Under the pieces are notes generated by a model that saw only the letters and a program-made list of their open reading frames with translations, was not told the DNA's origin and searched no databases. From the NCBI RefSeq assembly GCF_900167565.1, contig NZ_FUZV01000001.1, forward strand, positions 2,251,841-2,315,840: a stretch of 64,000 nucleotides of DNA, given 5' to 3'. Position 1 is the stretch's first letter; every line of letters starts with the position of its first letter. The stretch is from Pseudoxanthomonas indica. GTDB lineage: Bacteria > Pseudomonadota > Gammaproteobacteria > Xanthomonadales > Xanthomonadaceae. Shown here one piece after another: positions 54,416 through 63,887 of the stretch. The translations under genes and the position numbers were made by a program.

Positions 54416-54478
54416 GGGCGCATGATGCGCCCAATCCATTGCGATGGGATCACCGCCTGTGTGGCGCCACCCAATCAG

Positions 54479-54505
54479 AAAAAAACGGAGCCGCAAGGCT
54501 CCGCT
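54479..54505 (-). terminator. Rho-independent terminator after aminotransferase
   Basis: On the minus strand CGGAGCC and GGCTCCG pair around a 4-base loop and are followed by seven T residues. It is 27 bp downstream of the aminotransferase stop. Confidence 0.9.
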
Positions 54506-54531
54506 TTCATTCATGGTGATAGGCGCCCGGC

Positions 54532-55812
54532 TCAGGCAGCGGGGCGGCTGCGTCCCTTGATCGGCACGACCTTGGTCACCGCTTCGGCGCGCCGGGCCAG
54601 GGCGCGATCGATGCGGGCGAACACATCGCGCATCACCGCGGCTTCCGGCAACAGGGTCACGCGGAAGTGATGGCGGTAAGGCACGTTGAAGCTCGAACCC
54701 GGCACCACCAGCACGCCCTCGCTTTCCATCAGTTCCAGCGCGAACGCGTGGTCATCGAAGCCGCGCGCGGCATCACCCACCACCGCCGGGAAGGCGTACA
54801 GCGCACCGGCCGGACGCACCAGCTCGAGGTGATCGCTGGCTTCGCAGGCATCGATGACGGCGCGGCGGGTTTCGTACAGTCGACCGCCTGGCGCGCACAG
54901 CGCCGAGATGGTGTCCGGCCCGTTCACCGCCGCGGCCACGGCGTACTGGCCGGGTACGTTGGCGCACAGACGCAAGGCGCTGAGCAGGTCCATGGCGTGC
55001 AGGAATTCGCGCACACGCTCGATGTCGCCCGACAGCACCGACCAGCCCACCCGCCAGCCGCAGGCGCGATGGACCTTGCTCAGACCGCTGAAGGTGATGC
55101 AGGGATGATCGCCGGCCAACGGCGCGACCGGCTCGAACTTGGCATCGTCGTACAGCACCTGGTCGTAGATTTCGTCGACCATCAGCAGCAGGTGGTGCTT
55201 GGCCGCGATCGCGACGATCCGCTCCAGCAACTCGCGCGGATAGGTGGCGCCGGTCGGGTTGTTGGGATTGATCAGCACGATCGCGCGGGTGCGCGAGGAC
55301 ACCAATTGCTCGATCTCGTTCGGATCGGGCAGGAAGTCGTTGTCCGGATCGCAGCGGTAATACACCGGGCGGCCGTCGTTGAGGATCGTCGCGGCCGACC
55401 ACAGCGGATAGTCGGGCGAGGGCACCAGCACTTCATCGCCCGGATTGAGCAGGGCGCGCAGCGACAGATCGATCAGCTCGCTGACGCCATTGCCGATGAA
55501 CACCCGGTCCGGATGCGCATGCGGCGTGCCACGCGCGGCATAGGCCGCGGCCACCGCTTCACGCGCCGCCGGCAGGCCCTGCTGGTGGGTGTAGGGATCG
55601 GTGTGATCGATGTCGCCGATGATCGCCTTCTGCAGATGCGCCGGTGCACGGAAACCGAAGGCGCCGGGATTGCCGATGTTCAACTTGATCAGCTTGCGTC
55701 CCTGGGCCTCCAGCTCACGAGCTCGCCGAGCCAGCTCGCCACGAATCTCGTAACGGACTTCTGACAGGCGCTCGCGGGTGGCGAGCTTGGCGGACGGAGG
55801 CAGGGAGGACAT
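54532..55812 (-). CDS. alaA: Alanine-type aminotransferase (AlaA-like, class I/II)
   Basis: PLP enzyme of 426 residues that most probably interconverts pyruvate and alanine with glutamate. It has NIGNPGAFGFRAP, GNGVSELIDL, VPSPDYPLWSA, INPNNPTGATYP, and the PLP-binding Lys in FSGLSKVHRACGWRVGW; the C-terminal Arg for the substrate carboxylate is in HHFRVTLLP. The family has many members, so AlaA is the best fit rather than proven. A terminator follows at 54479-54505. Confidence 0.9.
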   Translation of the reverse strand: MSSLPPSAKLATRERLSEVRYEIRGELARRARELEAQGRKLIKLNIGNPGAFGFRAPAHLQKAIIGDIDHTDPYTHQQGLPAAREAVAAAYAARGTPHAHPDRVFIGNGVSELIDLSLRALLNPGDEVLVPSPDYPLWSAATILNDGRPVYYRCDPDNDFLPDPNEIEQLVSSRTRAIVLINPNNPTGATYPRELLERIVAIAAKHHLLLMVDEIYDQVLYDDAKFEPVAPLAGDHPCITFSGLSKVHRACGWRVGWSVLSGDIERVREFLHAMDLLSALRLCANVPGQYAVAAAVNGPDTISALCAPGGRLYETRRAVIDACEASDHLELVRPAGALYAFPAVVGDAARGFDDHAFALELMESEGVLVVPGSSFNVPYRHHFRVTLLPEAAVMRDVFARIDRALARRAEAVTKVVPIKGRSRPAA

Positions 55813-55892
55813 CGCAGTGGCTGAATAGTGAGTGGGACAGGCACTTTAACGGAAAATTCCCGCTTCCAGCGCCGCTGGGTTTAGGAGGCGTC

Positions 55893-55898
55893 TAGAAT
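55893..55898 (+). promoter_or_regulatory. Possible -10 element giving a leaderless rsgA transcript
   Basis: TAGAAT ends 6 bases before the rsgA ATG at 55905, so transcription from it would begin at or near the start codon. AGGAGG at 55883-55888 is 16 bases from the ATG, too far for a normal ribosome-binding site. The matching -35 region is weak. Confidence 0.4.
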
Positions 55899-55904
55899 CC
55901 GCCC

Positions 55905-57032
55905 ATGCCCAATTCACAACCTTCCCCCGACTCCGCCCCCGCCGACCTGCGCACCATCGGTTGGCCCTGGGCCGGAGAGACGGAAGATCCTGCCTGGGCG
56001 GAGCGGATGGCAGCCCACCCGCAGGCCCGTCCGGCCCGCGTGATCGAGCAGCATCGATCCGGCTACGTGGTGGCCCGCGGTCCCGACGACGCCCTGCGTG
56101 CCGAGTCCCTGCCCGAGTGGCAGCGCCCGCCCGGCTACCGCAAGGACAGGGCGGCCGGATCGGACCGACCGGCGGTGGGTGACTGGGTGTTGCTGGAAGG
56201 CAATCGCATCGTGGCCCTGCTGCCACGCCACACCGGCATCAAGCGCGGCGCCGCTGGCGAGCACTACCAGCAGCAGGTGATCGCGGCCAACGTGGACAGC
56301 GTGTTCGTGGTCTCCGGCCTGGACGCCGATTTCAACCCGCGCCGGCTGGAGCGCTATCTGCTGCTGGTCGGCAATGGCGGTGCACAGCCGGTGGTGGTGC
56401 TGACCAAGGCCGATCGCACCGATATCGCCCAGGACGCCATCGACCTGCTGGTCGACATCACCAGCCAGGGCGTGCCCGTGTTCGCGGTCAACGCCAAGGA
56501 TGCCGACAGCGTCGCGGTGCTGCTGCCGTGGTTGCAGCCCGGTCACACGGTGGTGCTGGTCGGCTCCTCGGGTGCGGGCAAGTCGACCCTGACCAACACC
56601 CTGCTCGGCGCCGAGCGGATGAAGACCAACGAAGTGCGCGCCAATGATTCGCGCGGTCGCCACACCACCACCTTCCGCGCGCTGCTGCCGTTGCCCTCCG
56701 GCGCCTGCCTGATCGACACCCCCGGCATGCGCGAACTCAAGCCCACCGGCGAGGAAGATCTGGTCGAAGGCGGATTTGCCGATATCGAAGCGCTGGCCGA
56801 ACAGTGCAAGTTCCGCGACTGTTCGCATCAGCGCGAGCCCGGTTGCGCCGTGCGCGCGGCAATCGAGAGTGGTGAGCTGGACGAAGAGCGCTTCTTCAAC
56901 TACCTCAAGCTGCGCAGCGAAGTGGCCAGCGCCGCCGACCGCCTCGCCACCCGCCTGGCGCAGAAAGCCGACGCCAAAGTGCAGGGCAAGGCCCTGAACA
57001 AGCGGCTGGACGACAAGTACGGCCGACATTGA
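55905..57032 (+). CDS. rsgA: Small ribosomal subunit biogenesis GTPase RsgA
   Basis: GTPase for late 30S maturation, 375 residues. An OB-fold N terminus is followed by a circularly permuted GTPase domain: G4 (LTKADRTD), then G1 (VGSSGAGKSTLTN), then G3 (IDTPGMRELK), with the order characteristic of the family. The C-terminal zinc site is CKFRDCSHQREPGC. ATG at 55905. Divergent from the aminotransferase gene across 92 bp. Confidence 0.97.
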   Translation: MPNSQPSPDSAPADLRTIGWPWAGETEDPAWAERMAAHPQARPARVIEQHRSGYVVARGPDDALRAESLPEWQRPPGYRKDRAAGSDRPAVGDWVLLEGNRIVALLPRHTGIKRGAAGEHYQQQVIAANVDSVFVVSGLDADFNPRRLERYLLLVGNGGAQPVVVLTKADRTDIAQDAIDLLVDITSQGVPVFAVNAKDADSVAVLLPWLQPGHTVVLVGSSGAGKSTLTNTLLGAERMKTNEVRANDSRGRHTTTFRALLPLPSGACLIDTPGMRELKPTGEEDLVEGGFADIEALAEQCKFRDCSHQREPGCAVRAAIESGELDEERFFNYLKLRSEVASAADRLATRLAQKADAKVQGKALNKRLDDKYGRH

Positions 57033-57063
57033 ATTGACCTGATCAGGCAGGAGCATCACCACC

Positions 57064-58311
57064 ATGCAGACCGCGCCGGAGATCACCCACCACGCCGCCC
57101 TCGATGCGCGCCTGGTCAAGGCCGTTCGCGGCATCAAGCTGCTCAACCTGGTCAGCTGGCCGGCCGCGGTGCAGGCGTCCTTCCTGGAAGGCCTGGCGCG
57201 CGGCAATCCGCAGCTGCCGGTCATCGAATACCCGGTGCTCGACTTCTCCAACGAGCGCCGCGAACTGGAGGCGATATCCGCCGAGGCCGATCCCGGTCAT
57301 CCGCTCGGCTGCTACCTGCAGGAGTCGGCGCAGAGCTGGGCGGTGGCGGCGCAGTTGCTGGAAGCCCTGGGAACGCCGGCGGTGACCGCGCATTCCATCA
57401 CCCTGTTCGGCACGCCCGACGAACCGCTGCCCGGCAACGGACCGACCACCTGCGATGCGGCGCGCCATTTCATCGCCATCGCCAATGACCTGGACCGCGA
57501 ACTGCTGGCGCCGGAGGAGCAGGTGCCGGTCTCGGCCACCGCGCTGCGCCTGCAACTGCAGTCCGATCTCGACGACTTCTTCGACGGTCGGGTGATCACG
57601 GTCGATCTGGATCCCGATTTGATCGCCAAGGCCGCCGCCGGCGCCACCCGCATCCGCCTGCGCCACGGCGCGGCCTTCAGCGACTACGACCGCCGCCAGC
57701 TGTTCCACCATGAGGCGCTGGTGCATTCATTGACCGCACTCAATGGCCGTGAGCAGCCGCTGTTCCCCAGCCTGGCGCTGTCCTCGCCGCGGGTGACCGC
57801 CACCCAGGAGGGGCTGGCCACCTTCGCGGAGCAGATCACCGGCAGCATCGACATCGAACGGATGAAGCGCATCAGCCTGCGCATCGAAGCGGTATCGATG
57901 GCGTTGGATGGCGCCGATTTCCTGCAGGTGTTCGGCTATTTTCAGGCGGCCGGACAGAGCGCGGCGGAGAGTTTTTCCTCGGCCCAGCGCGTATTCCGCG
58001 GCGTGCCCGTCAATGGCGGCTCGGCCTTCACCAAGGACACCGTGTACCTGCGCGGCTTGATCTCGGTGCACACCTTTTTCCGCCACACCCTGCAGCAGGA
58101 TCGTCTGCAACGCTGCCGGCGACTGTTTGCCGGCAAGATGACCCTGCAGGACGTGGCGATGTTCGACGCGCTGTTCGATAGTGGCGTGCTCGCGCCGCCT
58201 CGCTGGCTGCCACCGTGGGTCAGCCGCGCCAACGGCCTGGCCGGCACGCTGGCGTTCTCGCTGTTCGCCAACCGGATCCGGATGGATCAGCTCACCGAGC
58301 CACGCTTGTAG
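57064..58311 (+). CDS. QEGLA-motif putative metallopeptidase (DUF1704, MATCAP-like)
   Basis: 415 residues. HHEALVH (H216-E217-xxx-H221) and TQEGLA (E249) are the HExxxH...E zinc site of the MATCAP/TMCP tyrosine carboxypeptidase family, in bacteria annotated as DUF1704 or flavohemoglobin expression-modulating protein. The substrate in bacteria is unknown. No signal peptide. It follows rsgA by 31 bp with an AGGAG about 8 bases before the ATG, so it may share its mRNA. Its last 25 bp overlap the convergent ridA-like gene. Confidence 0.9.
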   Translation: MQTAPEITHHAALDARLVKAVRGIKLLNLVSWPAAVQASFLEGLARGNPQLPVIEYPVLDFSNERRELEAISAEADPGHPLGCYLQESAQSWAVAAQLLEALGTPAVTAHSITLFGTPDEPLPGNGPTTCDAARHFIAIANDLDRELLAPEEQVPVSATALRLQLQSDLDDFFDGRVITVDLDPDLIAKAAAGATRIRLRHGAAFSDYDRRQLFHHEALVHSLTALNGREQPLFPSLALSSPRVTATQEGLATFAEQITGSIDIERMKRISLRIEAVSMALDGADFLQVFGYFQAAGQSAAESFSSAQRVFRGVPVNGGSAFTKDTVYLRGLISVHTFFRHTLQQDRLQRCRRLFAGKMTLQDVAMFDALFDSGVLAPPRWLPPWVSRANGLAGTLAFSLFANRIRMDQLTEPRL

Positions 58312-58685
58312 GCCACGCAGTCCACTTCGACCTTGCAGTCCACCACCATCCGGTTTTCCACGCAGGCGCGCGCCGGCGGATGCTCGCCGAAGTAATGGCG
58401 GAAGACCTGGTTGAAAGCGGCAAAGTCGCGCGCGTCATCCAGCCACACGCCGCAACGGACCACATGCTCCGGGCCGTAGCCGGCCTCGGCCAGGATCGCC
58501 AGCAGGTTGCCGATTGCCACGTGCGCCTGTTCGGTGACCGTGCCGCCGACCAGTTCGCCGTCGCGCATGGGCACCTGGCCCGACACGTGCAACCAGCCAT
58601 CGGCCTGCACGGCGCGCGAAAACGGCATGTGCTGCCTGCCCTGGCCGACGCCGCCCTCGGCGCCGTAACGCTTGATGTCGCTCAT
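58287..58685 (-). CDS. RidA-family reactive imine deaminase
   Basis: 132 residues. HMPFSRAVQADGWLHVSGQVPM, TEQAHVAIGNLLAILAEAGYG and PARACVENRMVVDCKVEVDCVAYKR fit the Rid family, where Arg (here in PARACVE) binds the carboxylate. It would hydrolyse the 2-iminoacid intermediates released by PLP deaminases. It is last in the five-gene operon; its ATG overlaps the D-aminoacylase stop (ATGA). It overlaps the opposite QEGLA gene by 25 bp. Confidence 0.9.
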   Translation of the reverse strand: MSDIKRYGAEGGVGQGRQHMPFSRAVQADGWLHVSGQVPMRDGELVGGTVTEQAHVAIGNLLAILAEAGYGPEHVVRCGVWLDDARDFAAFNQVFRHYFGEHPPARACVENRMVVDCKVEVDCVAYKRGSVS

Positions 58686-60136
58686 GAGCTTGCTCCTTCG
58701 TTCGTGGCGGCAGGCGGCGGACGCAGGAATCGTCCCGCGCGCGCGATGACCTGGCGGCCATCGTAGGCCAGCGCGCCATTGACCCATACCGCCTCGATGC
58801 CTTCGGCCGCGCGGATGGGATCGTGATAGTCGGCGGTGTCGCGGATGCGCGCCGGATCGAACAGCACCAGGTCGGCATGCCAGCCCAGCTGCAGCTTGCC
58901 GCGCTGATCCAGATCGAAGCGCTGCGCCGGCAGGCCGGTCATCTTGTGCACCGCGGTGTGCAGCGGGAACAGCGCTTCATCGCGCGCGTAGTGCCCGAGC
59001 ACGCGCGGGAACGTGCCCCACAGGCGTGGATGCGGACGCGGATCGCGCGGCAGACCATCCGAGCCGATCATGGTCAGCGGATGGGCCAGGATGCGTCGCA
59101 CATCGGCTTCGTCCATGCAGTGGTAGACCGCGCCGGCCGGTTGCAGGCGGCGTGCGGCTTCGTGCAGATCCACCTGCCAGTCGGCGGCGATGTCGGCCAG
59201 CAACCGCCCGCCCTGTGCCGGCTCCGCTTCGGACCAGGTGATCAGGATGTCGTAGGCATCGGTGACCTGCTTCTGGTCCAGCGTGGAAGCACTGGCGGCG
59301 TAGGGATAGCAGTCGCAGGCCACGTCGTGCCCGTGCGCGGCCTGATCCAGCCAAGCCAGCACTTCGCGGCTGCGGCCCCAGTTGTCGATGCCGGCGCACT
59401 TCAGATGCGAAACGCGCAAGGGCGCCCCGCGCAGCTGGCTGACCGCCAGGGCTTCGTCCAGCGCCGGCACGATCCGATCGAACTCATCGCGCAAATGACT
59501 GGCGTACAGGCGCTGCGTCGGCAACTCCACCGCCAGCGCCAGCACTTCCGCTGCGGGTGCGGAAAATGCCGAGGCATAGGCCAGGCCGGTGCTCAGGCCA
59601 ATCGCCCCCTCGGCCAGGCTCTCGCGCAGGGCGGCGCGCATCGCCGCCACTTCGGCATCACTGGCGGCGCGATCGAGCCGGTCCATCTGGTCCTGGCGCA
59701 GGGAGGTATGTCCCACCAGCGCGGCCACGTTGACGGCCGGGGCGACGGCTTCCACCGCAGCGCGATAGTCGGCGAAACGCGGATAGCGGAATTCGTGCGG
59801 CTCGCCCAGCAGATTCATCGGATCCGGCACGGCGCCCGCAGCGGCGACCGGACTGGCGCTGATGCCACAATTGCCGACCACGATCGTGGTCACGCCCTGC
59901 GAAATCTTGCTGGGCATCTGCGGCTGCCGGATCACTTCCAGATCATCATGCGTATGCACGTCGATGAAGCCTGGCGCGAGCACGCGTCCCAGCGCGTCAA
60001 CTTCCACATCCGCACTGCCATCGATAGGGCCCAGCGCGGCGATGCGTCCGTCGCGCACGGCCAGGTCGCCGTGCACGCCGGGCTGCCCGCTGCCATCCAT
60101 GAGCAGCGCATTGCGGATCAGCAGGTCGTAATGCAT
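58682..60136 (-). CDS. D-aminoacylase / N-acyl-D-amino acid deacylase
   Basis: 484-residue zinc hydrolase that frees D-amino acids from their N-acyl forms. Amidohydrolase signatures: NALLMDGSGQPG, PGFIDVHTHDDLEV (HxH metal ligands), the Cys-rich IVVGNCGISASP typical of D-aminoacylases (Cys metal ligand), YASHLRDEFDR, RVSHLKCAG and MIGSDGLPRDPRPHPRLWGTFPRVLG with the catalytic Asp. No signal peptide. It overlaps the RpiR stop and the RidA start, so the three are translationally coupled. Confidence 0.93.
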   Translation of the reverse strand: MHYDLLIRNALLMDGSGQPGVHGDLAVRDGRIAALGPIDGSADVEVDALGRVLAPGFIDVHTHDDLEVIRQPQMPSKISQGVTTIVVGNCGISASPVAAAGAVPDPMNLLGEPHEFRYPRFADYRAAVEAVAPAVNVAALVGHTSLRQDQMDRLDRAASDAEVAAMRAALRESLAEGAIGLSTGLAYASAFSAPAAEVLALAVELPTQRLYASHLRDEFDRIVPALDEALAVSQLRGAPLRVSHLKCAGIDNWGRSREVLAWLDQAAHGHDVACDCYPYAASASTLDQKQVTDAYDILITWSEAEPAQGGRLLADIAADWQVDLHEAARRLQPAGAVYHCMDEADVRRILAHPLTMIGSDGLPRDPRPHPRLWGTFPRVLGHYARDEALFPLHTAVHKMTGLPAQRFDLDQRGKLQLGWHADLVLFDPARIRDTADYHDPIRAAEGIEAVWVNGALAYDGRQVIARAGRFLRPPPAATNEGASS

Positions 60137-60999
60137 CAGTCGCCCAGCGGCAAACGGTTTTCACCGCCGCGGTAGCTGTCCAGCGCGAGCTTGATCCGGC
60201 GCAGGCGTTCGCGGCTGTCGTCGGCCAGGTGCAGGGCCAGCGTGGTGGCCAGTACGTCCACCGCCAGCATCACCGCATAGCGCGAGGCTGAAGGCTTGAA
60301 GACGAAGTCGGTCTCGTCGATCACGATTGGCAGCAGCCAGTCCGCGCGTTCGGCCAGCGGCGTGTCCACGCGCGTGATCGCGCCCACCCGGGCGCCGTAA
60401 CCCCGCGCGATATCGACGGCCGACAGGATCTCCGGGGTGATGCCGCTCACCGACAGCGCCACCACCACGTCCTGCGGGGTCAGTGTGGCCGCCACCACCT
60501 TCAGCGAGATCGCATCGCTGTAGGCGGCGATGGGCCGGCCCAGGCGGACCAGGCGGTTCTGCAATTCCAGCCCGAACACGGTCGAGCAACCGCCCATGCC
60601 GAACACGTAGATCATGCGCGCGCCAGCCAGCGCCTCGGCCAGCGACTGCACCACCTGTTCCTGCAGGCCACCGATGTTGCGGCGCAGGCAGCTTTCCACG
60701 TCGGCGCAGATCTGCGCGAACAGCGCGGAGCTCGGCGGCGCGGCGTGATCGTCGAGGAAGCGCTTGCCGACCGCGCTGGCTTCGGCCAGCCTGGCGCGCA
60801 GTTCGCGCACGTTGTCGCAGTCCAGCGTCTTGGCGAAGCGCGAAATCGCGGCGACGCTGACGTGGGCCTTGTCCGCCAGTTCGGAAATGCCGGACTGCGC
60901 GGCGCCGTCGACATCGTCCAGGATGGCGTCGGCGATACGCCGCTCGACCGGACTCAGTTCGTGCAGGCGCTGCTTGAGGTGGTAGACGATGTCGTACAT
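60136..60999 (-). CDS. MurR/RpiR-family transcriptional regulator
   Basis: 287 residues: N-terminal HTH_6 domain (LHELSPVERRIADAIL, ISELADKAHVSVAAISRFAKTL) and a C-terminal SIS domain (VFGMGGCSTVFGLELQNRL, VVALSVSGITPEI). Members sense phosphosugars or other metabolites; here it sits inside a D-amino-acid operon and probably controls it, though the effector is unknown. AGGAGG precedes the ATG. Its stop overlaps the D-aminoacylase start (ATGA). Confidence 0.93.
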   Translation of the reverse strand: MYDIVYHLKQRLHELSPVERRIADAILDDVDGAAQSGISELADKAHVSVAAISRFAKTLDCDNVRELRARLAEASAVGKRFLDDHAAPPSSALFAQICADVESCLRRNIGGLQEQVVQSLAEALAGARMIYVFGMGGCSTVFGLELQNRLVRLGRPIAAYSDAISLKVVAATLTPQDVVVALSVSGITPEILSAVDIARGYGARVGAITRVDTPLAERADWLLPIVIDETDFVFKPSASRYAVMLAVDVLATTLALHLADDSRERLRRIKLALDSYRGGENRLPLGD

Positions 61000-61027
61000 G
61001 GCGGCCTCCTGGCCGTGGGGTCACGCA

Positions 61028-62383
61028 CTAGAGCAAGGCGGCCAGGCCCGATACCAGCAGCAGCGCCGTCAGGGAAATGATCGTTTCCAGCACCGTCCAG
61101 GTCTTGAAGGTCTGGGCCACGCTCATGTTGAAATATTCCTTCACCAGCCAGAACCCGCCGTCATTGACGTGCGAGAGGATCAGCGCGCCGGCGCCGGTGG
61201 CGAGCACCAGCAACTCCGGGTGCGGATAGTGCTGGGCCAGCGCGACCGGCGCGACGATGCCGGCGGCCGTGCTCATGGCCACGGTGGCCGAGCCGGTGGC
61301 GATGCGCAGCAACGCCGCCACTGACCAGGCCATCAGCAACGGCGAGAGCTGCAGTTCGTGCGAGACACGGGTGATTTCCTGCGCCACGCCGGTCTTGACC
61401 AGGATGCCGTTGAGGCCACCGCCGGCGCCCACCAGCAAGGTAATCGCTGCCGTCGGCGCCAGGCACTCCTGCGAGAATTTCAGGATCTGCTCGCGGGTGA
61501 AGCCGCGCATCAGGCCCAGGGTGACAAAGCTCAGCAGCACCGCCAGCAGCAGCGCCACCACTGAATTGCCGAGGAAATGCAGCGCGTGGTTGAGCGTGCT
61601 GCCAGGTTCGGCGAGCACATTGGCCCAGCCGCCCAGCAGCATCAGGCCCACCGGCAACAGCAGCGTCGCCAGGGTGATGCCGAAGCCGGGCAACTGATCA
61701 TCCGGCAACCGGGTCTGGCCCTGGTTGAGCAGCGCCGCTTCCATCGGATTGTGCGCGGGCAGGCTGATGCGCGGGGTCACCCAGCGCGCATAGATCGGCC
61801 CGGCCAGCGCCGCCGTGGGCAGGCCGACCAGCAAGGCGAAAAACACCGTGCGTCCGACATCGGCGCCGTACTCGTGCACCGCCAGCATCGCCGCCGGATG
61901 CGGCGGCACCAGCCCGTGCACCACCGACAGGCCGGCCACCATCGGCAAGCCCACCAGCAACAGCGGCACGCCGGTGCGGCGCGCCACGTTCAACACGATT
62001 GGAATCAGCAGCACGAAGCCGACTTCAAAGAAGATCGGCAGGCCGATGCAGAACGCGATCAGCATCATCGCCCAGTGCACATGGCGGGTGCCGAAGCGCG
62101 CGATCAAGGTGCGCGCAATCCGCTCCGCGCCGCCGGATTCGGCCAGCATCTTGCCGAGCATGGTGCCCAAGGCCACGATCAGCGCGATATGGCCCAGGGT
62201 GCGGCCCACGCCGTGTTCGTAGGCGGCGACGATTTCCGGTGCAGGCATGCCGGCCAGCAGCGCCAGTCCCAGCGAGACCAGGGTCAGGCTGATGAAGGGA
62301 TTGAGGCGGTAGCGCGCGATCAGCACGACCAGCGCCAGGATCGACAGCGCCGCGTAGATCAGCAACAGGTTGCCAGGGCTCAT
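61028..62383 (-). CDS. GntP-family permease
   Basis: 451-residue inner-membrane proton symporter with about 12 hydrophobic segments; GLPIFFEVGFVLLIPIV and GLVPPHPAA are the GntP signatures. GntP members carry gluconate or D-serine (DsdX). D-amino acid genes on both sides suggest a D-amino acid or an N-acyl-D-amino acid as substrate here. It is 13 bp after the deaminase gene and 28 bp before the regulator on the same strand. Confidence 0.9.
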   Translation of the reverse strand: MSPGNLLLIYAALSILALVVLIARYRLNPFISLTLVSLGLALLAGMPAPEIVAAYEHGVGRTLGHIALIVALGTMLGKMLAESGGAERIARTLIARFGTRHVHWAMMLIAFCIGLPIFFEVGFVLLIPIVLNVARRTGVPLLLVGLPMVAGLSVVHGLVPPHPAAMLAVHEYGADVGRTVFFALLVGLPTAALAGPIYARWVTPRISLPAHNPMEAALLNQGQTRLPDDQLPGFGITLATLLLPVGLMLLGGWANVLAEPGSTLNHALHFLGNSVVALLLAVLLSFVTLGLMRGFTREQILKFSQECLAPTAAITLLVGAGGGLNGILVKTGVAQEITRVSHELQLSPLLMAWSVAALLRIATGSATVAMSTAAGIVAPVALAQHYPHPELLVLATGAGALILSHVNDGGFWLVKEYFNMSVAQTFKTWTVLETIISLTALLLVSGLAALL

Positions 62384-62396
62384 GCGTGTGCGCTGC

Positions 62397-63677
62397 TCAG
62401 AAGTGGGTGGTGACCGCGCCGATCACGTGCTGGTGTGCATCCACCAGCAGCAGATGGCGCCATTTGTCGAAGGTCAGGCAGGGATGTGCGATATCGAAGC
62501 TGATCAGATCGCCCACTTGCAGATCATCCTCGGCCCGCACCTGCAGGAAGGCGTGTTGATCCATCATCGCGGTGACCTGCCAATGAACCGCTGCCGCTGC
62601 CGGTGCCGCATCGCCAGGGCGATGATGCAAGTCCGGCTGCGGAAAGCCGGCGTCGAAGGCCGCATCGCGTTTGCCCAGGCCGACGATCACCCGCTCCGGC
62701 TCCGGTCGCGACTGCACGTACGCCCAGAGTTTGAGCGCCGGGCGCAGCTGCGTGGCCATGCGGTGCGCCACCGGATTGCCGGCCTGCATCCGCACGGACG
62801 CTGCCTGATAGGCGCCGATGTCATGGGTGAGGTAACAGCCCGGGCGCAGGACCACGCAGGCGCCGTCCTCGCGTGCGCAGGCGGCGAATTCCTCGGCCAC
62901 CACGTCGAACCAGGCCGAGCCCGCGCCCGACAGCAGCGCCGGCGTTTCGGCAAACCCGCCGTCGGCGGCAATCGCGCGCCACTGCGCCACGGTCTGGCGC
63001 AGCAGCTGACGGATGCCGTCTTCGTCCTTCAGCACGCCTTCGTAGGTTTCCACCCCGACCAGCGCCACCGATTGCGGCCAACGCGCGATTGCTTCGAGTA
63101 CGGCGTCCGCCTGCGCGACATCGCGCACTCCGGTGCGTCCGCCGCTCACGCCCACTTCCAGCAACACCCGGACGCGCTGGCCGCGCGCGGCGAACTGGCG
63201 TCCCAGCGCGTCCACATTGCTGGCCGAATCCACCAGGCAGGCGAACCAGAAGTCCTCGTCACGCGCCTGCAGATCCGCGATCAGGTCCAGGTTGCGGCGA
63301 CCCACCAGCTGGTTGGCCATCAGGATGCGGCGCTGACCGTGTTCGAACGCGGCCTCCACCTGCGGCGCGGTGGCCAGGGTTATGCCCCAGGCGCCGGCCT
63401 CGCGCTGGGCCTGGAACAGCGCCGGGCTCATCGTGGTCTTGCCATGCGGCGCCAGCAGGCAACCATAGGCAGCGGCGAACTCGCGCATCCACGCCAGGTT
63501 GTGCTGCAACGCGGGCAGCGCCAGCACCGCTACCGGCAGGCTGACGTCTTCGGCCAGGATCGACCAGCCCGCAGCCGCGACGTCAGCCGCCGAGCGCGAA
63601 CTCTCGAACCGACCCAGGCCCTTGCCCTGCAGCTGCGCCTGCGGATCCTGAAACAAATTTTTGTCCACGACCGCCAT
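62397..63677 (-). CDS. PLP-dependent amino acid deaminase (D-serine/D-threonine lyase type)
   Basis: 426 residues. N-terminal alanine-racemase-like barrel with the PLP Lys in LAPHGKTTMSPALF, and a D-serine dehydratase-like C-terminal domain (VRPGC-like VLRPGCYLTHD, and HWQVTAMMDQHAFL). Similar proteins are annotated amino acid deaminase or low-specificity D-threonine aldolase; D-serine or related D-amino acids are likely substrates. First of the five-gene operon. AGGGAG is only one base from the ATG at 63677, so translation may actually begin a few codons later. Confidence 0.9.
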   Translation of the reverse strand: MAVVDKNLFQDPQAQLQGKGLGRFESSRSAADVAAAGWSILAEDVSLPVAVLALPALQHNLAWMREFAAAYGCLLAPHGKTTMSPALFQAQREAGAWGITLATAPQVEAAFEHGQRRILMANQLVGRRNLDLIADLQARDEDFWFACLVDSASNVDALGRQFAARGQRVRVLLEVGVSGGRTGVRDVAQADAVLEAIARWPQSVALVGVETYEGVLKDEDGIRQLLRQTVAQWRAIAADGGFAETPALLSGAGSAWFDVVAEEFAACAREDGACVVLRPGCYLTHDIGAYQAASVRMQAGNPVAHRMATQLRPALKLWAYVQSRPEPERVIVGLGKRDAAFDAGFPQPDLHHRPGDAAPAAAAVHWQVTAMMDQHAFLQVRAEDDLQVGDLISFDIAHPCLTFDKWRHLLLVDAHQHVIGAVTTHF

Positions 63678-63887
63678 TCTCCCTGGACGCGTCCGCCTGC
63701 GGTCTCCCCGGATCCCGCGGACGCCTTGTGTATCACGAAATGCGAGTGGTGAAAATTATTTTCCACCACCCGGATGATCGAATCGGGACCGGCGCCACAG
63801 CCTGCCTGCTTCCCCCTGTTGGACTGCGGCGGGCCATGTTGAACCTGAGTCGCTAGAATCCCCAGTCTGTCCTCACGTGACCCGTTC

